Source: Apostichopus japonicus (lineage: Eukaryota; Echinodermata; Holothuroidea; Aspidochirotida; Stichopodidae). From it: a stretch of 64,000 bases of DNA. The notes beneath the pieces were generated by a model. That model saw only the letters and a list, made by a program, of their open reading frames with translations. It ran no database searches and was not told the origin of the DNA. The position numbers and the translations under genes were made by a program. Location of the stretch: assembly GCF_037975245.1 (NCBI RefSeq), contig NC_092572.1, positions 10,921,769 through 10,985,768 on the forward strand, in the 5' to 3' direction. Position 1 is the first letter of the stretch. Each line of letters starts with the position of its first letter. Of this stretch, positions 52,201-62,422 are shown in pieces.

Positions 52201-53783
52201 TAAGATCTCTGTAAATGAAATTATGAGATGTAGTTATGGTGTAAATATGCTGAATCCTGGTAAGCTAATAATAACGCAACAAAATAAAAGTGGAATTTTT
52301 CACTAAAATACTACAGTTTAAAAGGTATTGACTAGTCTCTGATCAAACGGTTGTCAATAATGTCCAATATATGTGTTATTTATTTAAACCCTTTCCCTAA
52401 GAGATAAGGATAGTTGCATGCGTTTTAGTGTACAACCTATTGAACTAAACCATCTCCTGTAGATTAAGTTAATACACTTAGCTAGTTTTACCTAGTAGCT
52501 TGCTTTATATACTTACTATATTATTTGATATTATTCAGCTTAACATATATATTTCATGTCGAAACCTCTTAAGGAATATCCGAGTTCTTCATTACATTCT
52601 AACATGTCATTTTATTTCCTCATTGTACACTATTGACAAAATAGATTAGATTGAACACGCCAATGACATTACAAGAAAACAATTATCAGCAAAGACTACC
52701 TTGGTAAATATTATTGGAAAAGTGTCATTTGTTCATTTTAAATAGAATCAAATACATACCTAAGACGTATAAACTGTACTTGGTGGCAATCGCTACACCA
52801 TAGTCAGGGAACTTAGTACATTTATAATCTACGGCGTCTTCAAATCCAACCATCTTGATTATTAAAACAGACTGGTTTTGGCCGTTCCTTTTCGTATATT
52901 TGTTACCTTCATAACTAATCTCTTTTGTGCTATTATCCAACGTCCATGACCATATGCTGAGGTTATTGCCACGGCACGATAGCGACTGGTCTGAGTTAAT
53001 GATGGCGTGTCGAGTAATGTCATTTGCAAGACCTTGGCGTGGATGGAAAAAAAAGGTTACCAATTTCAAACAATGATCAATATTTACCTGTATCCATGAA
53101 ATGCAATCAAACTGAGATATTGCAAAGTACCATATCAGTACCTTCGACCAGCCGAAGGCAAATAAAAAAAGAAAATGCTATGAATATGATACCAGCTTTT
53201 GTGTGTCATTGCACCTGATACTCATAGCTCGTACAGTAACTACTTATCTGTCGTGTAACACATGCTACGAACACAAAGTAAAATTTACAGATGCACGGTT
53301 GTGGGGTGGGATATGAACAGTAGTTGCTGTACCAACCATTGAGTGCGAGTTCTTTAACAGCGATCCTCGTTGTACTATTTCACTGATAAGAAAATCTTAT
53401 ACAGCACTACCGCATGATTCCATTACCCTTTTACATTATATCACACATTATCTTACCGTACAGATAAGTCATTGCAAACACCCGATTTCGATAAAGAGCG
53501 ATACGTGTTGAGTGTAGACACAATGATCACAAGTTTCCTTCGATTCTTTGTCGTTAGATTGTAGTAAATAATTGTAAAATTTCTGTAAACGATGGTGTCA
53601 TAAGTTGATTGACACTACAGCAAACTCTTGATAATTGTTGTCAGCGTGTGTTTTATTCAAATTACAATACATATTTCCCAATCATAACATTGCTTAAATG
53701 ACACAAAATGATATGAAAGACTTACCCATTTGGATTAGTGTAATACATATAAGCAGGCTTCCATTGATGCCGGCCCTGGTCAT
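47736..53783 (-). CDS. Gene C: two-Ig-domain receptor with tandem EGYxIV tail
   Basis: Complete 354-aa paralogue of gene B with identical exon sizes: 53,783-53,726 (leader [19 protein letters not shown]), 53,032-52,760 (Ig1), 52,169-51,861 (Ig2), 51,532-51,440 (transmembrane), 49,757-49,631, 49,084-48,995, 47,850-47,736 (stop TAA). Phases match gene B and no frame is broken. Ig1 belongs to a second sequence class shared with [33 protein letters not shown]. Ig2 has LRWLI and LGCRV (Gly for Trp, as in B). The membrane exon is nearly identical to B (VVVSVLITS). The tail keeps EGYEIV, EGYDIV, DVYSS and [10 protein letters not shown]. The transmembrane donor is G|GTAATA rather than G|GTAAGA. Role as for B; ligand unknown. 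Confidence 0.85.
47960..48240. repeat. Block of about 280 bp present in genes C and D, absent in B
   Basis: In the intron before the last exon, gene C has about 280 bases from TATTCCATATTCTCG to CACGACTAAACG that recur in gene D (about 57,507-57,789). Gene B lacks them: its sequence runs GGGTTATACAACGTTTTCC at 38,337. It is either an insertion in the C/D ancestor or a deletion in B. I see no transposon ends. Confidence 0.75.
49136..49293. repeat. (TA)n microsatellite, unit C tail intron
   Basis: Orthologous to the tract at 39,239-39,440 but shorter and differently interrupted (ATTTTA, AAATAAATAAA). It lies upstream, in gene sense, of the second EGY exon of gene C. Confidence 0.9.
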
Positions 53784-56700
53784 ATTGGAGTAAACATTGT
53801 TTAGTCTCCAGAGAGTAACCCTGTTGTTATCACTCCCGTTTCTACAGTCGTCGCTAATTATGGCTCGTTACTTGCTGAGTAATTTCACACTACTGTCTTC
53901 AATATCTGTAAGCAGTATCTCTTGCTTGTATGAAACCGCAAGTGTAATTAATTAACGATTAAAGGTCCCGTCTATAGCAGTGAAGTTCTGATGCATTAAC
54001 TGCTATATTCCCATTCTTAAGTAAAGTGGAATATACAATCTCCACTTTCCCCAAATTATGCTTGTGAAAATTCATTGGAATTTGTGAAACTTTTAAGTTT
54101 ATTAAACCTTTTCAAGACATAACCGCATATCAATTGGGTCGGCATTGCAAATAAATACAAGAGCAATGTCGCCATCATCTAATCATCCTGATTGACAATT
54201 GCTGATGTTTTCATCGGCTAATTCTGTACCTCTTACCGTTGCTGCAAACAACACAATCGCCATGCCATTTTCCATCTAACTAACACGACAATTCTGTGAC
54301 TTCGGCACTGAATCGCAAGCAGCTGTGTATTTAAGCTAACTATTTGGTATAATCGACGAAGTGTCCAGTTCTGCAAAACGAACTTACTTTATTCCAGCTT
54401 ACTTACATTCGGAAAGACGCTTCTCTTCGTTAATTCAGACGGAGTTAAACGAGACACTTAAACATTGCAATGCGATTGATAGGATATGGAATCCTTTAGC
54501 GCTCGATAGGTAGACGCTACTTGAATGAAATGTAATAAATGGCTTTGTATCTTTAAGTATGCCTATAGCGATTTTGCTGTTGTGTTTATAAAGGTTTTTC
54601 CATAGAAAAACGATAAATTGCTTCCATTTGTTGCTGGTGATATTATATTTGTCTTTTTTCTTCTTTTCTGGATTAAACCTGTATGAAACAATTTGGATGA
54701 GAACAGCTTGATCTTACTATTTAAGCAAGGAATGCTTGGCGCTAATCATTTTCAGGAAGTAACAAATATGCGGTGATTACTTTAAAGTTACAAAATGGTT
54801 TAGTGTTACCGATCAGCTCATGTTCCAAGATATCAAACAAGTAATTTCTCATAGCAGCTGTTATCGGAACCTCCCATATTGTTTCAAGTTTGATATCAAT
54901 CGAAAAGTTGAACTTGTTTCCACTTTGGAAGCTTTAGTTTCAAAATGATCATATTTTAATGACGCTTTTCATTGTCAACGACAGAAAACCAGAATATTTA
55001 CTTTATTGTATGAGAAGAGCTGGTAGCACTCCTTCAGTAAATGGCCCAAGGACACGAATGCAGTAAGCATGTATCATATGAATCGCATGTTATGTACATG
55101 CAATACATGTTATAAGCATGCAATATATGATTCACATGTAATAATCATGCAATATATGTAATAATTGCATGCAATATGGTATTCGCATGTAATAAACATG
55201 CATTATATTATTCACATGTAATTAGCATGGGGAAAGGGGGAGGATGAGGAGGTGGAAGGGCGGGGTAGGATGGTGTTGAGGATTTAATGACCGACATGTA
55301 TGTATTATACACTGTAGTAAAGACGTTAATTAATGTTCATATTTGTTAGTTCATGGAAGAGCAAAATGGGCATATAAGGGCAATCTCATGAAAATATATC
55401 TACAGCATTTCGGCGGAAGCATTTTGAATGAGGAAGCGTTTAACAATTGTTTTTAAATGATATTCTGGTTTTACTTAGTATCCTTATAAATGTTATATTG
55501 TTTAGAGGATGTTACAAAATAGAAAATGAAATGTACGGTATTTATACATTTCAATGGAAGTCAACAATACTCTCTTCATCCCATCACTCCTCCTGAAAAT
55601 TATGTAAATTTTCAGAGAATTAGCGTAGTTACACTTTTTCTGATCTCTTCGTATGTCTTTTCCATTTTTTAACATCAACATTTACTGAGCTTTGATACAC
55701 ATGAACGACATAAATGTGAATTTGCAATCTCAATTTGTTTTAGTTTCTTCAATTAAATAAATTCCTGATATATGTTATATTGTCTAGAGGTTGTTACAAA
55801 ATAGGAAATGAAATGTACGGTATTTATACATTACAATGGAAAGTCAACATACTCTACCAACCCACTCACTACTCCCCCACCCCATCCCCCGAGAACAACT
55901 TGTCTTTTCAGAGAATTTAGCGAAGTTACACTTTTTTCCTACCTCTTCCTCTGTCCTTTCAATTGTTCAACATTAACATTTGCTGAACTTTGATACACAT
56001 GAACGTCATAAATTTCAATATGCATTCTCAAATTGCTTCACTTTCTTCAATTAAATAAATTAAGCTGCAATGTTGAAACCAAATCAGCTGAGAAAGAGCA
56101 ATACTTATGAATTCGGGGATCTTTATATTTTCAAAGAAGTATAGCTGTGTACCTCATGGTTTCTTACATGAAGACGTCTGAGTGAATCTCTTCGTCAATA
56201 TCAAAACGCTTTATATCGTTTTTTTCTTAATATGACAGTTGAGCTTTGGGTATGAACTGACATACCAGGTACACATACGTCAACCTCTGTGTCTGTAGCG
56301 TCAAAGTGAAATCCAGCCATGCCTGTAATGTATTGGATTAGTTCGTTAACATTTCTCTAAATATGTTAAGCCCGACTAATATGTAATCAGTAAGTTCATG
56401 GTTTTATATATTTGAATACAATAACGGTCCCAAATGTCATAAGTCAATACTTAGAAACACATTGAAGCAGGAACCTTTATGTATCATTTCGTATTGTGAC
56501 AGTAATTAAAGTTAAACTGAACAGGAAACAAATATTAATTTTACTTTCTTTTTTAACTGCATGTATATTTCAAAAAGTCTAACGAGGTTTGTCAATATCA
56601 TTGTCTTTAAAATGTTGGTCCTCTAGAAGGGACAAAAAAAGATCATTTTAGGACACGTTAATCGTATCATTTGTTACAATATAATTAATTGCTATGTTAT

Positions 56701-57283
56701 CAAGACGATTACAAATTACATACCCACAGAGAAGGTCGCAATGAAACATGTTTTTATCTGGAACATCTTCCAACACTATTCCCCTTCCATCTGTCTTGGA
56801 GTTTCCTTTCAGTAGCCTATTATTCACTTTGATATTATGAATAATGATGTGTTACCTGGTGCGTGATGTCATTTTGAAGGAAAAAAAAAACATTCGGACC
56901 TATTATTCTTCGTGACACTGATCTTTAGAAACAAATGATAATTACAATATTATCTGTTATAAAATACTTCATAGTTTGTTCTTATGAAAATTTATTTTTT
57001 CTCCGTAGTTTTTCATTTCAAAGGTCTGAGGGGAAAGAACAGTTTTTCAAGTACTGCTTTCTTAGATGAAAATTCAATAATGATAAGGTGTTTTATATTA
57101 TTCTGGAATTTCAGTCTGTTATCCGTCTCGATGAACTGATCTTGTACAATATACGTCACTAAAAAAATCCTGATCATTAACCAATTTGACGTTTTCTCCT
57201 CATCTTGGATGTACCCCCCCCCCACCTCTGAAGTATCCTAATGGATGGTGGTTGAGGGATGGGGGTTATTGGAATGTTAAATA
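53784..57283. other. Intergenic spacer between genes C and D
   Basis: Third copy of the spacer. It contains the GCATGCAATA-type minisatellite (about 55,065-55,228) with its purine-rich tail, the two-copy 275-bp duplication (55,490-56,010), and the CAGCTG...TATTTAAG block near 54,322. No additional exon was found. Confidence 0.6.
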
Positions 57284-58682
57284 TTACATAGGTTGTAAGT
57301 AGTGACAATAGTCATCGGTGCTTGAGTAAACATGTGAAGAAGGGTTTTCTTCCTCATCCGTAAGTCCTTGGTGTTGTAACTCTGATATACCTGATACACT
57401 GTTAAAAGAAAGAAGCAATAATTTGAGTTCAGGTGAACGAAAACCATGCATGTCACTACAGATCAATGTTATTAATTTTCATGTAATTGTGTAGTACAAG
57501 CGTTATATATTCCATATTCTCGAAAGAAATCAGTTGCATGTTGTTAGTTTTTAAACCAATAAACGGAAGTTACGGTAATATTGGGCGGTAAGCATGATAT
57601 TAACGAAGTATTCACGACTGCAGCTGTACAGTCTTAAAAAAACTTAACCAATCACGGTTTCAAAAATGTTCAAATTTGTGAAACCTAAATAAGCTCCGGT
57701 CGCACTAACAGAAAACAGAGTCATTTTGTGCTCTGATCAACCAGTCAGTGTTGGGGGTGAGTCGTGGAATTTTAGTCTTCACGACTAAACGTTTTCCAGT
57801 TGAGTCAGGTCGAGATCAGTCGCATATTGCACTGCAGACTTTATGAGATGTCGTTGGTTTTAATCTATTCGAATAAGATTAATAGGAAACCAGTAACAGT
57901 TCTTGTTTTCTCATAGCTCGGACATTAGAAATTTAAAAAAGCAAATTCGCATTAGATGCAAATATATGCAACTTAAGACCCTTGTCGATTAAATTACAAT
58001 TTGCGTATAACTGTGTGAGATTCTATTCCGTATAATTATTCAGGAGGTTTCATAATGTCGCTATTTCGTAACGTATCTTAATTGTTGAATGGTTTTCAGA
58101 GAATTGTGTTATGTTTAGTGTGGCACACGCTGTGTAATACAGTTCATTTAGTATGAATATGAAAAGTTATTTCGTAACGTATTTTCACTGTTTCTTTCAC
58201 GTTCCTTCAATTTTAAAGACCATGTAACTTGCATAACACCTCAGGAGTCAGTCTAGTATCTTATACATGATTACATTAGTTCTTCCGATGTTTCTCACGT
58301 GGTTCTGTGTCATTATTTTTCGGACTAGAAGTTAGCACTATTATAGCGAGTACTAACATTTGTTAATGTTGCTGCACTGAGAAGGTACGAACCAGATAGC
58401 CATGTGAATTTTTTTGTTTATCATTCCATATAACACAGTCACGAAGTTCTGGTATTGACTGAAAGACACGTCGCGTCTGAAAAGGCAAATTCCTCTGGCT
58501 GAATATTACAGTAAACTCAACATGAATATCGCAAATAATTCTCTTTGTCTTACCTTTGGCCAACAATGTCATAACCTTCATTCCGACTGTCCTTTACGTT
58601 AGATTTCAACGACGATCCGTCAGTTGGGACACATTGTAACCTTTGCATAAAGTAATAGTATTGATAATGATAAACAAATATG

Positions 58683-58719
<37 letters not shown>

Positions 58720-61700
58720 CATAAATAAAGAAAACTTTCATGTGCTTCTTAACATTTTAAACTGAAATGACCTACGATATTTTATATATATTTAATATAT
58801 GACACATCTCATGTATAAGGCATGTAAATATACATGCTTACATTCGAAGTGGAAGTCTAGTTGGACTACCTCATACTTTTATTAGTCTTACATATTACCT
58901 TTGATCCACAATTTCATAACCTTCGTTATCAATACTACGAATGCCAGTTGTGGAGTCGGTCGTCGTCTTAGCCCAATGTTTTCTGGATGTAAGAGGAATA
59001 TTCGATAGCAACGAGAACATGCCCACTTTGTTGAAAGGAAAATACTTACAGCAGCATCATTTTCATGTTACATACGACAGTTGTATCATACGTTATATGT
59101 ATACATATATGACAGAATGCTAGTTTGAAATGTTTACATTGATGTCTAAAAATACCAATATTATTCCGGAAGTTCTGTGTTAGACGATAAAAAACCCTTA
59201 CCATCATCATATTGATAACAAAGAATATCAAATGTTAGTACTGGTCTTTCTTTCTTAAGTGATTATCCATGCTACATATATAACAGTATTACCTGCAGGG
59301 ACACCGAAATACCTGGAATAAACCTGTAATACAGCGAGCATCTGTGGAAAACGCACAAATGATATAAGGGATGATAATGCAATACACACATGAAGGCAAA
59401 GCAACAATATTGTGCAAAACTGCCATGAAATTTTACTAATAATACTGCCATGAAATGTTACTTATAAATCTACTTCTATCAGAAATTCCTTACGTTTATT
59501 TTCTAGGTAATATGGTTTTCGAATGAAAAAAATTGTAATCGATGACAATATGATGGTTGGTCTTGTTTGTATACTTTGTACAAAACCAAACACGAGAGCC
59601 ATCCAAGGAGTTGCAGATCTCATCTCCTCTATAAAAAACATTAAGGTTTTTCGACCTTAGACCTCTGACATTAGATCGAAGACGTCATCAATCACGCAGG
59701 CACAATGTTACATAGTCAGTCATCTACCTACCAAGTTTAAACTTGATCAGACTTACGGTGTGGGATGAGTTCACGACACACTTTTGCGAACAATGTAGGC
59801 CAACTTGACCTTTGACCTCAATTTTCATTCGACCCGACCCTAAACGCCTAAATCTGTCCTACTTTAAAATTCTTCTCATTATTCTCTACATATCTTGTGG
59901 TCGAATGCCTTTTTCCTACATGTTGACAAGCAGAAAATGGGTAAAAACCAAGTTAAGGTTCTTGAAATTTGACCCTTTACCTTTGACCGACGCCCTATGA
60001 ACTATGACGTCATTAATCGCGCAGACACAAGGTTACATCGTCAGACACCTACTTACCAAGTTTGCACTTGATGGAATTTACGGTCTGGAAGGAGTTCGCG
60101 GGACACTTTCTTTCTCACTTACACACCCCGATCCTCACATTTCTGATGTGGGGTTAAGTACAATTTCTAATCTCTCTATGCATTCCTTACATGTAGAGAG
60201 ATGAGATAAATAGGTTCTCCCTGGTCCTTTACTGTAAAGGAGCAGCATAACAGCAAATTCGACAATTATTTGCAAAAAAGCTTGCATTTAAGTTTAGTTA
60301 AGTTTAAGGTGGCAATTATTCTAGAAGTGATCCATTTGCAACAATAATAGAAAATGACAGGTTTCGCATTTGTCGGGACATTAACGTTTTGGTTTCCCTT
60401 CTATTTATAACTCGCACGCAAGAGGAAATGTTATTGTAAGTAGGCTAGGGATGCACCGGATCCAAATTTTTGGATCCGGCCGGAACCGGATTTTGCCGGA
60501 TAGTACATGAAATTCGGCCGGAAAAAATCCGGCCGGAACCGGATTTTTTCATTACACAAAAGAAAATCATTAATAAGAAGTAGAAGTATGAAACAAGGAG
60601 CAAATCTTAGGTGAGGTATACGCTTATTATAAAGAAGGTGGTTTTTGTGGAATTTAAAAAAAAAATCAGAAGTATTTAACCATATTAGAGATTGTTTCAC
60701 ACATAAATATTCAGAGAAAACATGAATGTCAACAATAATGGGAAAGTAAAGATTCGATGGAACAGTATTTTGACTGATAAGTATATGAATGGTCTATTTT
60801 AACTGCACAATATTAAACTGATGAAGGCTGCAAGAAATGATTTCACTGCAAACTGTATTTGTTGTATACAGCTTCATATTATTACAGTAGTTGTATTACT
60901 TTGATTGATCTTTAGAAACAGTGGGTCAGACCATTGACAAAATTAAATTGAACATGTTAAACCTAATTTTTTCCTTACTTTGAATGTTTTTATTAATTTT
61001 TGGAAATAGTTTACATTGATTAAAGTTAATACCAACACCTTTTTAACGAATAATTCAGGCCAGATTTTGAAAAAGATCCGGCCGGATTTTGAAAAATATC
61101 CGGCCGGTACCGGAACCGGATAATTCCTCACTATCCGGCCGGATAGTCCGGCCGGACCGGATATCCGGTGCATCCCTAATTGTAAGTATGGTGTATTCCA
61201 TGACACATTGATATTAAGTTATAAACTCCATGTTTTTCACTGAAAAACATAGTATTAGATACTGGGATATACTTTAATCAATTTAAAAGCGACACCTAGG
61301 TACTGACTTAAACATTCATCCTGATTATGGAACTGCTTAATTGTTGACTGTATTCACGGAATGAACACTGGAGTACTACTTTTATAGTTGTATACCATCG
61401 GGGTAGCGTTTCTTAGTATTTAGATCGATAGAATACAGTTGTTCGTTCGCTCAAACAAACGATATCGGGGGTCCAGCGTTGTTATTATTACCAGATTTGA
61501 CAAACTTCAAAATTAAAACCGATGTTATCAGAACAGTAACAACTACAAAGACAGCCACATATGTCCATAGTTTGTCCGCTCCGTCTACGAAAAATGATAA
61601 AAATAAAAAATAGGTAGATTTATGAAAATAAAACGTAAACGTGTTTCATAACTTCCTTCTTTGATAGAAGTAAGCAACATATTGATCTCTAGAGTATACG

Positions 61701-62049
61701 AAAATATGTCACCAAACAGTACTAGCATTGTTCGATACAGGTGGCAAAAGGCGATGGACATTTTTAGAGAAGCATTTTTTCTGCCGGATTATTCGGAACG
61801 TGCGTGCAGTTTAGTTGCTCTGAAAAGCCCCAGTAGAACAAGTAAGCACGTCTGCAATTTCGTGTACAAGGGCGATGATCCTATATATATATATATATAT
61901 AGTAGGCGTTTGTCACCTGTATCGAACAATACTAGTTCTGTTTTTGGTGACATATTTTGCCTTACTCTAGAGATTAAACATATGATGCTAACCAACTCGA
62001 AAATCATTTGTGATTCCTAAAGCCGGATCTCGAAAGAGATACTTTGAAC

Positions 62050-62113
<64 letters not shown>

Positions 62114-62319
62114 CCTCAACACACACAACAATGGGCTCAACAGAGATCTCTCTTTTATGAGTATACATGCTAAGTAAAATCCCAATAAGGTCTGGTTTCT
62201 TCCATTTCATTACTGCAACTGAAGAAGAGCTGTGTTAACGCTCGAAATATTTTGTAACTGATTTAAAATTCTAAGTAATAAAGTAATAAATATATATATA
62301 TATATATATTATATATATA

Positions 62320-62383
<64 letters not shown>

Positions 62384-62384
62384 C

Positions 62385-62422
<38 letters not shown>

